Notes: a model not told the origin generated them from the sequence alone. A stretch of DNA of 35,360 bases from CAZNNH01 sp964574335 (GCA_964574335.1 CAZNNH010000052.1:1-35360), one strand, 5' to 3'; positions 7,815 to 16,588 are shown, counted from the first letter of the stretch. Program-made: numbers and translations.

Positions 7815-7891
7815 GGCGGTGTAGCTCAGTTGGTTAGAGCACGCGGCTCATATCCGCGGCGTCCGGGGTTCGAATCCCTGCACCGCCACCA
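7815..7891 (+). tRNA. tRNA-Met (CAT), elongator type
   Basis: A full cloverleaf of 77 bases. Acceptor stem GGCGGTG/CACCGCC, D arm GCTC/GAGC, anticodon stem CGCGG/CCGCG with loop CTCATAT (anticodon CAT at 7849-7851), T arm CGGGG/CCCTG with TTCGAAT loop, discriminator A and an encoded CCA at 7889-7891. The 1-72 pair is G-C and the anticodon stem lacks three consecutive G-C pairs in initiator orientation, so it is not initiator tRNA. The alternative is tRNA-Ile2, whose CAU is converted to lysidine-AU by TilS. The acceptor stem lacks the C4-G69/C5-G68 pairs linked to TilS recognition in E. coli, so Met is favoured, though tilS is the next gene. Confidence 0.92.
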
Positions 7892-7925
7892 ACCCGAGCG
7901 GGGATGGGCGCGTTGGATCGAAGAA

Positions 7926-9287
7926 ATGCGAGGCGGCCAGGCCAAGACGACGGCGCGGCAGACCCTCCTGGGGCTGGGGCGGCCGGCTGCGGGTGAGACG
8001 GTCGTGGTGGGCCTGTCGGGCGGCGCCGACTCGGTGTGCCTGACCGACATCCTCGTCGATCTGGGGCGTGAGCTCGGTTTCGCCGTGGTCGCCGCCCACC
8101 TGGACCACGGCCTTCGCCCCAGCTCGGCTGCCGACGCGGAGTTCTGCCGGGAGCTCTGCCGGGGTCTCGGGGTTCGGCTCGAGAGCGCTCGCTCGGACGT
8201 TCGCCGTCGGGCCGAGCGCGAGGGGACCTGCCTCGAGGAGGCGGCCCGCCACGAGCGCTACGCCTTCCTCCGCCGGGCCCGTCTCGACGAGGGCGCGGCC
8301 GCGATCGCGGTGGCGCACACCGAGGACGACCAGGCGGAGACGCTGCTGCTGCGCCTGCTGCGTGGGGCCGGCAGCCCCGGCCTTTCGTGTATGCGCCCGG
8401 CTATGGGGGAGCTGCTGCGACCGCTGCTCCGGGTCACGCGCCACGACGTCCTGGCGCACCTCGAGGGACGTGGCCTGCCCTGGAGGGAGGATCCGAGCAA
8501 CTCGGATCTGGCCTTCGCCCGCAACCGGGTCCGGCACGAGCTGATCCCCTACCTGGAGAGCCACTTCAACCCGCGGGTGCGGCAGACCCTGGCCCGCACG
8601 GCGGGACTGCTCGCCGACGAAGCCTCCGCGCACGAACGGCTCGCCGACGAGCTGCTGGAGCAGACCGCCGCCCGTCCCGGCGAGCTGCAGGCGAAGGCGC
8701 TGGCCGGCGCGCCCCGCGCCATCGCCCGGCTGGCGGTGCGCCGCGCCCTGGAGGGGGCGGGCGGGCTCCTGGGGGTGACGGCCTGGCACGTGGACCGGCT
8801 GCTCGACCTGGCCCTGGCGCGCGACTCCTCGGGTCGTCGGCTTTCGCTCCCGGGCCGCCGCGAGGCGGTGGTCCGATTCGGGTCGGTTCACATCGGCCCG
8901 CGCCTTCTCCCGTCTCCCTCGCCGTACGAGTTGCCGCTGCCCGTTCCCGGGCGAGTGGAGGTTCCCGGCGGCGTGGCCGTGTCGGCGGAGCCGTCCGAGG
9001 GCCCCGCGGTGTCCAAGAGTACGAGCGTGGCCGTGGTCGGGGCGCCCGAGGCGCCGCTCACCGTCCGTACCCGCCGTCCTGGAGACCGGGTCCGGACCCA
9101 CGGCCGCGAGATGAGCCTGAAGCGCTTCCTGATGGGGCGCCGGGTCCCAGCGGAGCTGCGGGCCGGCCTCCCGATGGTCGCCTGTGGGCGCCGGGTGCTG
9201 TGGATCCCCGGCCAGGCGATGGAAGGATGCGGCGAAGCCAGCCGGCGCTTCGTCCGCCTCGAGGTCCTCGAGCCGGCCAGGTCGTAG
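7926..9287 (+). CDS. tilS: tRNA(Ile)-lysidine synthase
   Basis: Attaches lysine to C34 of tRNA-Ile2(CAU), using ATP, so that it reads AUA. 453 residues. The N-terminal PP-loop ATPase motif SGGADS is at 31-36, followed by the typical HLDHGLR and HTEDDQAETLLLRLLRG segments that line the active site. RPLLRVTR and EDPSN also match. The C-terminal TilS substrate-binding domain shows RTRRPGDR and KRFLMGRRVP. Start ATG 7926 was chosen because the longer frame runs back into the tRNA gene. The gene lies 34 bases after a CAT-anticodon tRNA and 3 bases before hpt, and tilS-hpt-ftsH is a widely kept order. Confidence 0.93.
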   Translation: MRGGQAKTTARQTLLGLGRPAAGETVVVGLSGGADSVCLTDILVDLGRELGFAVVAAHLDHGLRPSSAADAEFCRELCRGLGVRLESARSDVRRRAEREGTCLEEAARHERYAFLRRARLDEGAAAIAVAHTEDDQAETLLLRLLRGAGSPGLSCMRPAMGELLRPLLRVTRHDVLAHLEGRGLPWREDPSNSDLAFARNRVRHELIPYLESHFNPRVRQTLARTAGLLADEASAHERLADELLEQTAARPGELQAKALAGAPRAIARLAVRRALEGAGGLLGVTAWHVDRLLDLALARDSSGRRLSLPGRREAVVRFGSVHIGPRLLPSPSPYELPLPVPGRVEVPGGVAVSAEPSEGPAVSKSTSVAVVGAPEAPLTVRTRRPGDRVRTHGREMSLKRFLMGRRVPAELRAGLPMVACGRRVLWIPGQAMEGCGEASRRFVRLEVLEPARS

Positions 9288-9290
9288 ATC

Positions 9291-9848
9291 ATGGATAGAC
9301 CTGACGTGCTTTTCGACGAAGCCCAGATCCGGAGCCGGCTCCAAGAGCTGGGTCGGGAGATCGCCACTGCCTACCACGGGCACGAGATCTGCGTGGTGGG
9401 CCTCATGAAGAGCTGTCTCTGCTTCATGGCCGACATGATCCGGGCCATCCCCCTCGACATGACCTGCCACTTCCTGCGGGCGTCCGCCTTGACCGAGAGC
9501 GGCCCCGGAGCGGCCCGCACCGACATCGTGTACTCGACGGAGATCCCCTACGAGGGACGTCACATCCTGCTCCTCGACGACATCGTGGACACCGGCATCA
9601 CCTTGAACTTCCTCCTCGATCACATCCGGGAGGCCAGGCCGGCGGCGCTCAAGGTCTGCGCGCTGATCGACAAGCCGGGCGAGCGCAAGGTGGACGTGCA
9701 CCCAGACTGGGCGGCGTTTACGCTCAACGAGTCCCACGGGCGCTTCCTGGTCGGCTACGGCCTGGACTACAAGGAGCGGTATCGGGGGCTTCCGTACATC
9801 GGCACCATCCCCCGAGCGGCGGGGATGCCGAGAGGCGTGGACGGCTAG
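9291..9848 (+). CDS. hpt: Hypoxanthine(-guanine) phosphoribosyltransferase
   Basis: Salvages hypoxanthine and guanine with PRPP to IMP and GMP. 185 residues, normal for bacterial HPRT. The PRPP-binding loop is ILLLDDIVDTGITL (about 92-105), with Asp-Asp in place of the more usual Glu-Asp before IVDTG. VGLMKSCLCFMADM matches the substrate loop 'vgvLkGaf.F.aDL', with Met-Lys-Ser in place of Leu-Lys-Gly. The C-terminal VGYGLDYKERYRGLPYIG is strongly family-typical. It starts 3 bases after the tilS stop and precedes ftsH by 36 bases, so the three are probably cotranscribed. Confidence 0.92.
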   Translation: MDRPDVLFDEAQIRSRLQELGREIATAYHGHEICVVGLMKSCLCFMADMIRAIPLDMTCHFLRASALTESGPGAARTDIVYSTEIPYEGRHILLLDDIVDTGITLNFLLDHIREARPAALKVCALIDKPGERKVDVHPDWAAFTLNESHGRFLVGYGLDYKERYRGLPYIGTIPRAAGMPRGVDG

Positions 9849-9884
9849 GCGGGGGCGACGTTTGGGGGCGCGGAGGCGTATAGC

Positions 9885-11798
9885 GTGAACGCGACGTTCA
9901 AGACGGTGATGCTCTGGATCTCGTTGGTGCTGGTCATCGTACTGGCCTGGCACTTCGCCCAGATCCAGAAGAAGGAGACCGCGCTCAAGTTCAGCGACTT
10001 CGTGGCCCAGGTGGAGGCGGGCCAGGTCCAGGAAGTGACCATCACCGGCAACGAGATCCGGGGCAAGACCGTCGACCACGAGAACTTCAAGACCTTCGCC
10101 CCGGAGGGCTACGACAAGCTGGTGGACACGCTGCTGGCCAAGCACGTCACTGTCAACTACCAGCCCGATCAGACGCCCACCTGGGCCAACATGCTCATCT
10201 CCTGGGCCCCCTTCGTGCTGCTGATCGGCTTCTGGATCTTCTTCATGCGCCAGATGCAGAGCGGCGGCAACAAGGCCCTCTCGTTCGGCAAGTCGAAGGC
10301 CAAGCTCCTGGCCAGCCAGCAGAAGAAGGTCACCTTCAAGGACGTGGCCGGGGTCGACGAGGCCAAGGAGGAGCTGCAGGAGATCATCGAGTTCCTGCGC
10401 GAGCCCCAGAAGTTCCAGAAGCTGGGCGGCCGGATCCCCAAGGGGGTGCTGCTGATGGGCCCGCCCGGCACCGGCAAGACACTGCTGGCTCGGGCCATCG
10501 CCGGCGAGGCCAACGTCCCCTTCTTCTCCATCTCGGGGTCGGACTTCGTCGAGATGTTCGTGGGTGTCGGCGCCTCTCGGGTGCGCGATCTGTTCGAGCA
10601 GGGGAAGAAGAACGCCCCGTGCATCATATTCATCGACGAGATCGATGCGGTGGGCCGTCACCGTGGCGCCGGGCTGGGCGGCGGGCACGACGAGCGTGAG
10701 CAGACCCTGAACCAGCTACTGGTGGAGATGGACGGGTTCGAGTCGAACGACGGCGTGATCCTGATCGCCGCCACCAACCGCCCCGACGTCCTCGATCCCG
10801 CGCTGCTCCGCCCCGGTCGGTTCGACCGTCGGGTGGTGGTCTCCCGCCCGGACATCCGGGGACGTGAGGGGATCCTGCAGGTCCACACTCGCAAGATACC
10901 TCTCGCCGACGACGTGGAGCTGACGGTGCTGGCCCGGGGCACGCCCGGCTTCTCCGGGGCCGACCTTGCCAACCTGGTCAACGAGGCCGCCCTGCTGGCG
11001 GCCCGTTACAGCCAGAAGCACGTCACCATGCGGGACTTCGAGTCCTCCAAGGACAAGGTGCTGATGGGTGCCGAGCGCAAGAGCATGATCATCACCGACG
11101 AGGAGAAGCGGGTCACCGCGTATCACGAGGCCGGCCACGCACTGCTGGCCGCGCTCCTGCCTCACGCCGACCCGCTCCACAAGGTGACCATCATCCCCCG
11201 CGGGATGGCCCTCGGGCTGACCCAGCAGCTCCCCCTGGAGGAGCGCCACAACTACAGCCGGGAGCAGCTCGAGGACCGAATCGCCGTCACCATGGGCGGC
11301 CGGATCGCCGAGGAGCTGACCTTCGGCCAGATCACCACCGGGGCCCAGAACGACATCGAGCAGGCCACCAGCATGGCGCGCAAGATGGTCTGCGAGTGGG
11401 GGATGAGCGACGCCCTCGGCCCGCTGACCTACGGCAAGAAGGAGGAGGCGATCTTCCTGGGCAAGGAGTTCAACCGCCACCAGGACTACAGTGAGGCCAC
11501 CGCGCTCAAGATCGACGCCGAGATCAAGCGCATCGTCAGCGAGCAATATCAGCGCGCCAGCAGCGTGCTGACAGAGAAGCGGGAAGAGCTGGTGACGGCC
11601 GCGGACGCGCTGCTCGAGCGCGAGGTCCTGGACGGCCACCACATCCGGCAGATCCTGGCGGGAGAGCCGCTGGAGCTGAAGCCGCTGGCGCCGTCGTCGC
11701 CACCCACCGAGGCCCAGCCGCCGGTCGAGGAGAAGCCGGCCGAGCCGCGCGGGGGCATCCTTCCGCCTCCGATCGCGGCCCCCAAGCCCACCGCCTGA
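9885..11798 (+). CDS. ftsH: ATP-dependent zinc metalloprotease FtsH
   Basis: A membrane-anchored AAA+ protease that degrades misfolded membrane proteins and regulatory targets. 637 residues. Two N-terminal membrane segments (about 6-24 and 103-121) flank a periplasmic loop. The AAA module carries Walker A GPPGTGKT (192-199), Walker B IIFIDEID (247-254) and the second region of homology ending RPGRFDR (309-315). The zinc protease site is HEAGH (414-418). The C-terminus is a Pro/Glu/Ala-rich tail of about 40 residues. The GTG start at 9885 has GGAGG at 9872-9876. Confidence 0.97.
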   Translation: MNATFKTVMLWISLVLVIVLAWHFAQIQKKETALKFSDFVAQVEAGQVQEVTITGNEIRGKTVDHENFKTFAPEGYDKLVDTLLAKHVTVNYQPDQTPTWANMLISWAPFVLLIGFWIFFMRQMQSGGNKALSFGKSKAKLLASQQKKVTFKDVAGVDEAKEELQEIIEFLREPQKFQKLGGRIPKGVLLMGPPGTGKTLLARAIAGEANVPFFSISGSDFVEMFVGVGASRVRDLFEQGKKNAPCIIFIDEIDAVGRHRGAGLGGGHDEREQTLNQLLVEMDGFESNDGVILIAATNRPDVLDPALLRPGRFDRRVVVSRPDIRGREGILQVHTRKIPLADDVELTVLARGTPGFSGADLANLVNEAALLAARYSQKHVTMRDFESSKDKVLMGAERKSMIITDEEKRVTAYHEAGHALLAALLPHADPLHKVTIIPRGMALGLTQQLPLEERHNYSREQLEDRIAVTMGGRIAEELTFGQITTGAQNDIEQATSMARKMVCEWGMSDALGPLTYGKKEEAIFLGKEFNRHQDYSEATALKIDAEIKRIVSEQYQRASSVLTEKREELVTAADALLEREVLDGHHIRQILAGEPLELKPLAPSSPPTEAQPPVEEKPAEPRGGILPPPIAAPKPTA

Positions 11799-11837
11799 GC
11801 CGCGCCTTGGCCCGCTCCCGGCCCTCGCGCAGAAGCG

Positions 11838-12743
11838 GTGCCGCTCTCACCGCCGACACGGGAGCCGGGGGCTAGGGCCATCGAGACAGGCAAGCGACGC
11901 CTTTACCCGCTCACGCTGCGAGGCGCCTCCCACACCCTCGGCGAGCGCACCCTGGTGATGGGCGTGCTCAACGTCACGCCGGACTCCTTTTCGGACGGCG
12001 GACGCTTCCTCGACCAGGCGGCCGCCGTCGAGCACGGCCTCCGCCTGTTCGAGCAGGGGGCCGACATCGTGGACGTGGGAGGGGAGTCGACCCGTCCAGG
12101 CGCCTCGCCGGTGGGTGCCGAGGAAGAGCGGCGCCGGGTGGTGCCGGTGGTCGAGGCGCTGCGCCAGGAGGGAGGCGGTCTGATCTCGGTCGACACCACC
12201 AAGGCGGAGGTGGCGCGGGCCGCGATCGCGGCCGGCGCGGACCTGATCAACGACATCAGCGGCCTCAGCTTCGACGCCGGTATGGCTCCCCTGGCGGCCG
12301 AGCTCCAGGTGCCGCTAGTGGTGATGCACCTGCGCGGGAGCTTCGAGACCGTCCATCGGCAGCCCCGCTACCGTGACGTGATGGGGGAGGTGAAGGCCGA
12401 GCTTCGGCAGGTCCTGGATCGGGCGGCTGATGCGGGAGTGGCAGTTTCGAATATCATCGTAGACCCAGGGATCGGCTTTGCCAAGGATGCCAGCCACAGC
12501 CTCGAGGTTCTGGCGCGTCTCGGCGAGCTGGCCTCCCTGGGGCGACCGGTGCTGGTAGGGCCGTCGCGAAAGAGCTTCATCGGCAAGACGCTGGACCTGC
12601 CCGTCGAGGCCCGGATCTGGGGGACGGCGGCGGCGGTGGCAGCGGCGGTTTTGGGAGGGGCGCACATCGTGCGGGTGCACGACGTCTCGGAGATGGTCCA
12701 GGTGAGCCGGGTCTGCGACGCGCTTCTGGAGGTCTCTTCGTGA
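11838..12743 (+). CDS. folP: Dihydropteroate synthase
   Basis: Joins 6-hydroxymethyl-dihydropterin diphosphate with p-aminobenzoate to make dihydropteroate in folate synthesis. It is the target of sulfonamides. 301 residues. Signatures in order are MGVLNVTPDSFSDGG (41-55), VDVGGESTRPGA, SVDTTKAEV, NDISG, VVMHLRG, DPGIGFAK and GPSRKSF. The start is GTG 11838, with about 35 residues before the TIM barrel. The stop overlaps the GTG start of cdaA by 4 bases (GTGA). The order ftsH-folP-(cdaA)-glmM is common in bacteria. Confidence 0.95.
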   Translation: MPLSPPTREPGARAIETGKRRLYPLTLRGASHTLGERTLVMGVLNVTPDSFSDGGRFLDQAAAVEHGLRLFEQGADIVDVGGESTRPGASPVGAEEERRRVVPVVEALRQEGGGLISVDTTKAEVARAAIAAGADLINDISGLSFDAGMAPLAAELQVPLVVMHLRGSFETVHRQPRYRDVMGEVKAELRQVLDRAADAGVAVSNIIVDPGIGFAKDASHSLEVLARLGELASLGRPVLVGPSRKSFIGKTLDLPVEARIWGTAAAVAAAVLGGAHIVRVHDVSEMVQVSRVCDALLEVSS

Positions 12744-13561
12744 TCACGGAGCGCGTGGCCACCTTCCTGGTGGCGCGAGAGATCACCTGGTTCGACGTCC
12801 TCGACGTCTTGCTGGTGGCGTTCATCATCTACGAGCTGCTCAAGTTCATCCGTGGCACCCACGCGGTCCAGATGGCCCTCGGCGGCCTGGTGCTGGTGAT
12901 CCTCTACTGGACCTCGCGCTGGGCCGACCTGGAGACGGTCAACTGGCTGCTGCGGACCTTCCTCCCCTACCTGGTCTTCGGCATCATCGTCATCTTCCAG
13001 GCCGAGATCCGAAAGGTGCTGGCCCATCTCGGAAAGACACCCCTGCTGGGGGCCTTCTCGTCCCGCCGGACCGAGGAGGTGGTGGATGAGGTGACCCTGG
13101 CCGCCACCACCCTGGCCGGCCACAGGACCGGCGCCATCATCGTGCTCGAGCGGGAGATGGGGCTGCGCAGCTACATCGAGACCGGGATCGCCCTGGACGC
13201 GCTCTTGACCTACGACCTGCTGGTCAACGTGTTCACCCCGGGTACGCCGCTCCACGACGGGGCCGTCATCGTCCAGGGCAACCGGATCGCGGCCGCCGCC
13301 TGCTTCCTCCCCCTCACCGTCAACCCCCAGCTCTCCCCCCAGCTCGGCAGCCGCCACCGGGCCGCGATCGGCGTCACCGAGGACACCGACGCGCTGGCGG
13401 TGGTCGTCTCGGAGGAGACCGGCATCATCTCCCTGGTGGCGGGCGGCGAGATCCGGCGAGAGCTCGACGCCGCGCGGCTGAGCCAGGCGTTGCGCAAGGG
13501 GCTGGAGGTCGAGGAGGTCCCCCTCGACGCCGAGCCGGCGCCGGCGCTCCGGGACGAGTAG
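12740..13561 (+). CDS. cdaA: Diadenylate cyclase CdaA (DacA type)
   Basis: Makes cyclic di-AMP from two ATP at the membrane. 273 residues. Three hydrophobic segments (about 18-37, 42-58 and 70-86) precede the DAC/DisA_N domain. The catalytic DGA (173-175, in TPLHDGAVIV) and RHR (205-207, in GSRHRAAIG) motifs are both intact. The GTG start overlaps the folP stop and has GGAGG seven bases upstream. It is followed 4 bases later by the YbbR-domain gene and then glmM, the cdaA-cdaR-glmM arrangement known from Firmicutes, where CdaR and GlmM modulate the cyclase. Confidence 0.95.
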   Translation: MITERVATFLVAREITWFDVLDVLLVAFIIYELLKFIRGTHAVQMALGGLVLVILYWTSRWADLETVNWLLRTFLPYLVFGIIVIFQAEIRKVLAHLGKTPLLGAFSSRRTEEVVDEVTLAATTLAGHRTGAIIVLEREMGLRSYIETGIALDALLTYDLLVNVFTPGTPLHDGAVIVQGNRIAAAACFLPLTVNPQLSPQLGSRHRAAIGVTEDTDALAVVVSEETGIISLVAGGEIRRELDAARLSQALRKGLEVEEVPLDAEPAPALRDE

Positions 13562-13565
13562 CGCC

Positions 13566-14483
13566 ATGCGGGGGCTCTTCGACAACCTGGGCCTCAAGAT
13601 GGCCAGCCTGTTCTTCGCGATCCTGCTCTGGCTGGCCATCGGCGGAGAGGTGGCCTCCGAGGTGGGCCTCTCCGTACCAGTCGAGCTCCAGAACGTGCCG
13701 GTCGACATGGAGCTCTCCGGCGAGGTGATCAACACCGTGCAGGTGCGCCTGCGGGGCTCGAGCAGCATCGTCCAGCGCCTCGGCCCCCGCGACGTCTCGG
13801 CCCGCCTCGACCTCTCGGGCTACGACGCCGGCGAGCACATCGAGCACCTCACCGAGGAGTCGATCCTGGTGCCGTTCGGGGTGCGGGTGCTGAAGATCTC
13901 GCCCGCGATCATCACCTTGCATCTCGAGCGCACGCTCACCAAGACCGTTCCCATCGTGCCGCGCCTGGAGGGCGAGCCCGCGCCGGGGTACGAGGTGGCC
14001 CAGACCGCCTGCGAGCCACACGACGTGCTGATCGCGGGGCCGAGCAGCCGGGTCCGCGAGCTGCAGAGCGCCTTCACCGAGCCGGTTTCCATCGCGGCGG
14101 CGCAGGCGACGCTGACCGAGCGGGTCAACGTGGGCCTGGCCGACCCGGTGCTCCGCATCCAGGGCAGCCCCCGGGTCCGGGTGAGCGTGGTGGTTCGCGA
14201 GATCCACGAGCAGCGCACCTTCGAGTCGGTGCCGATCACGGTTCGGGGCGGCTCCGCCCGCCTGCGTCCGAGCCGGGTGGCCGTGGTCCTGAGCGGCCCG
14301 AAGGCCGCCCTTCAGCGGGTGACCCGGGACCAGGTCCGTCCCTATGTCTTCCTGGAGCCGGGCCAGGGCAAAGGCCCGCTACCCGTGGTCGTGGACCTCC
14401 TCGAGGCCGACGGGGTGGGCGTCCAGGGGACCGACCCTGCTGAGGTCCTGGCCCTGAACCGGAGGGAGAGCCCCAGCCCATGA
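13566..14483 (+). CDS. cdaR: YbbR-domain protein, CdaA regulator CdaR-like
   Basis: 305 residues. A single N-terminal membrane anchor (about residues 10-26, LKMASLFFAILLWLAI) is followed by an extracytoplasmic region of repeated beta-rich YbbR modules. The VPVELQNVP opening of the first module and the related VPIVPRLEGEPAPGYEV stretch in the next are typical. In Firmicutes CdaR binds CdaA and tunes c-di-AMP output. That role here is inferred from synteny. Its stop overlaps the glmM start by 4 bases (ATGA). Confidence 0.85.
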   Translation: MRGLFDNLGLKMASLFFAILLWLAIGGEVASEVGLSVPVELQNVPVDMELSGEVINTVQVRLRGSSSIVQRLGPRDVSARLDLSGYDAGEHIEHLTEESILVPFGVRVLKISPAIITLHLERTLTKTVPIVPRLEGEPAPGYEVAQTACEPHDVLIAGPSSRVRELQSAFTEPVSIAAAQATLTERVNVGLADPVLRIQGSPRVRVSVVVREIHEQRTFESVPITVRGGSARLRPSRVAVVLSGPKAALQRVTRDQVRPYVFLEPGQGKGPLPVVVDLLEADGVGVQGTDPAEVLALNRRESPSP

Positions 14484-15862
14484 CGATGCCCGGGGACGCC
14501 CGGCGGCTGTTCGGAACCGACGGCATCAGGGGGATCGCCAACGAGCACCCGATGACCCCGGAGGTGGCGCTCCGCCTGGGGCGGGCCGTCACCTACGTGG
14601 CCGGCCGCAACACGCGCCACCCCCCCCGCATCCTCATCGGCAAGGACACCCGCCTCTCCGGGTACATGATCGAGACCGCGCTGGCCGCCGGCATCTGCTC
14701 GATGGGAGGCCGGGTGCTGCTCTGCGGACCGATTCCCACGCCGGCCGTGGCCCAGCTCACCGTCAGCATGCGCGCCGACGCCGGGGTGGTGATCAGCGCC
14801 AGCCACAACCCGCACGCCGACAACGGCATCAAGGTCTTCGGCAGCGACGGCTTCAAGCTGCCCGACGCCTCCGAGGCCGAGATCGAGCAGCTGATGGGCG
14901 ACGAGACCCGGCTCGGGGGGCTCCCCACCGGGCCCCGCATCGGCCGTGCCGAGAAGCTCGAGGACGCTCGCGGCCGCTACGTGGTCTTCGCCAAGACCAC
15001 CTTTCCCCGAGACCTCTCCCTCGACGGCGTGCGGATCGTGATCGACGCCGCCCACGGCGCCGCCTACCGGGTGGCGCCCCTGGTCTTCCAGGAGCTGGGG
15101 GCCAAGGTGTCGGCGATCGGCGTGCGACCTAACGGCGTCAACATCAACCGTGAGTGCGGCGCCCTGCACCCGGACCGGGCCGCCGCCGAGGTGGTCCGAC
15201 AGCACGCCGCCATCGGCATCGCCCTGGACGGAGACGCCGACCGGGCCATCGTGGTCGACGAGCACGGCGAGGTGGTCGACGGTGACGTCGTGCTGGCCAT
15301 GTGCGGCGCCGACATGCTGCAGAAGGGGGAGCTCCGACAGGCCACCGTCGTGGCCACCGTGATGAGCAACCTCGGCCTCGAGCGGGCCCTGGCGGCACGC
15401 GGCGGCCGCCTGCTCCGCACCCCGGTCGGGGACCGGTACGTGGTCGAGGCCATGCGCGTAGGTGGCTACAACCTCGGCGGCGAGCAGTCCGGGCACCTGA
15501 TCTTCCTGGAGCATTGCTCCACCGGCGACGGAATCGTCGCTGGCCTGCAGGTGCTGGCCCTGATGCTACGCTCCGGCAAGCCGCTCTCGGAGCTGGCGCG
15601 AGGGGCGATGGAGAGGTTCCCCCAGGTCCTTCTGAGCGTGGAGCTTCCCGAGCGTCGACCGCTCGAGGAGATGACGGGCCTTCGGGAGGCCTCTGAGAGG
15701 GTCCGCCGCGAGCTGGGCCAGGTGGGACGGCTGGTGGTCCGCTGGAGCGGCACCGAGCCGAAGCTCCGCGTGATGCTGGAGGGGCCGGACGAGGAACGGC
15801 TGCAGGGCTGGGCATCCGAGCTGGTGGACCGGGCTCGGGCCGACCTGAGCGGCGGGATCTAG
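14480..15862 (+). CDS. glmM: Phosphoglucosamine mutase
   Basis: Interconverts glucosamine-6-phosphate and glucosamine-1-phosphate on the way to UDP-GlcNAc, peptidoglycan and LPS. 460 residues. RLFGTDGIRG opens the alpha-D-phosphohexomutase fold. The phosphoserine is Ser108 in ISASHNP, the Mg-binding loop is LDGDADR, the sugar-binding loop is GGEQSGHL, and the phosphate-binding loop is RWSGTEPKLRVM. All expected motifs and the usual length are present. ATG 14480 overlaps the cdaR stop, so the two are translationally coupled. Confidence 0.96.
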   Translation: MTMPGDARRLFGTDGIRGIANEHPMTPEVALRLGRAVTYVAGRNTRHPPRILIGKDTRLSGYMIETALAAGICSMGGRVLLCGPIPTPAVAQLTVSMRADAGVVISASHNPHADNGIKVFGSDGFKLPDASEAEIEQLMGDETRLGGLPTGPRIGRAEKLEDARGRYVVFAKTTFPRDLSLDGVRIVIDAAHGAAYRVAPLVFQELGAKVSAIGVRPNGVNINRECGALHPDRAAAEVVRQHAAIGIALDGDADRAIVVDEHGEVVDGDVVLAMCGADMLQKGELRQATVVATVMSNLGLERALAARGGRLLRTPVGDRYVVEAMRVGGYNLGGEQSGHLIFLEHCSTGDGIVAGLQVLALMLRSGKPLSELARGAMERFPQVLLSVELPERRPLEEMTGLREASERVRRELGQVGRLVVRWSGTEPKLRVMLEGPDEERLQGWASELVDRARADLSGGI

Positions 15863-15871
15863 GGAGGGGGT

Positions 15872-16588
15872 ATGCCGCGCCTCGCCGTCAGCCTCGACTC
15901 GGTGGCGGCGGTCCGCCAGGTGCGCCGGGACAGCGAGCCGGACCCCGTCCAGGCCGCCCTGCTGGCGGAGCTGGCCGGGGCCTCCGCCATCGTCGTCCAC
16001 CTGCGCGGGGATCGCCGCCACGTCCAGGATCGCGACGTCGAGATCCTGCGCCGGGTGGTCAAGGCCCGGCTCTACGTGGAAGCGGCGCCGAACCAGGAGA
16101 TGGTCCGGATGGCGCTGACCGTGAAGCCTGACCAGATCACCATGCTGGCCGAGCGGGGCGGGGAGCAGACCACCGAGGGAGGTCTGGACGTGGTGCTGAA
16201 CAGCGTCCAGATCAAGCCGATGGTGAGCATGCTACGGGACGGTGGGGTTCGGACCTGCCTGTTCATCGAGCCGGACCTGGAGCAGGTCAAGGAGGCCCAC
16301 AAGGTGGGCGCTGACGCGATCGAGATCAGCACCACCTCCTACGCGGCCGCCGCGGATGCAGCGACGCAGGGCCAGGCCCTGCGGAGGGTGGTGGACGCGG
16401 CCCGACTGGGGCGGAAGCTGGACCTGGAGGTCCACGCCGGCCAGGGGCTCGACTACCACAGCGTTCGCAGGATCGCGGCCCTCGACGAGCTGAGCGATCT
16501 GGTGGTCGGGCACGCGATCGTCTCGCGGGCCCTGCTGGTCGGGATGGGGACGGCCGTCCGGGACATGCTGGCGGCGTTCGGCCGCTGA
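15872..16588 (+). CDS. PdxJ-family protein (pyridoxine 5'-phosphate synthase-like) with altered active site
   Basis: The PdxJ TIM barrel over 238 residues is clear: HLRGDRRHVQDRDVEIL, TTEGGLDV and VGHAIVSRA align end to end with the family, and glmM-pdxJ is a common order. PdxJ makes pyridoxine-5'-phosphate from 3-amino-1-hydroxyacetone phosphate and DXP. Several highly conserved positions differ from E. coli PdxJ (my alignment from memory): Asn9 and His12 of NIDH are Ser (VSLDSV), Glu48 after HLR is Gly, the PEKR loop is AERG, Asn70 is Tyr, and His193 of AGHG is Gln (AGQG). His45, Arg47 and Glu72 remain. It may be an enzyme with changed chemistry or a non-catalytic paralogue. The ribosome site GGGAGGGGG is strong, so the gene is well translated. 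It is likely cotranscribed with glmM. Confidence 0.85.
   Translation: MPRLAVSLDSVAAVRQVRRDSEPDPVQAALLAELAGASAIVVHLRGDRRHVQDRDVEILRRVVKARLYVEAAPNQEMVRMALTVKPDQITMLAERGGEQTTEGGLDVVLNSVQIKPMVSMLRDGGVRTCLFIEPDLEQVKEAHKVGADAIEISTTSYAAAADAATQGQALRRVVDAARLGRKLDLEVHAGQGLDYHSVRRIAALDELSDLVVGHAIVSRALLVGMGTAVRDMLAAFGR

Noticed and set aside
7815..7891. tRNA-Ile2 (lysidine type) or initiator tRNA
   Set aside because: Initiator features are absent, and the acceptor stem does not match the TilS determinants known from E. coli. Met is favoured but the question is kept as a finding.
7848..10688. A 946-residue minus-strand open frame across tilS, hpt and ftsH
   Set aside because: It is the reverse-strand shadow of three clear genes and has no domain or ribosome site.
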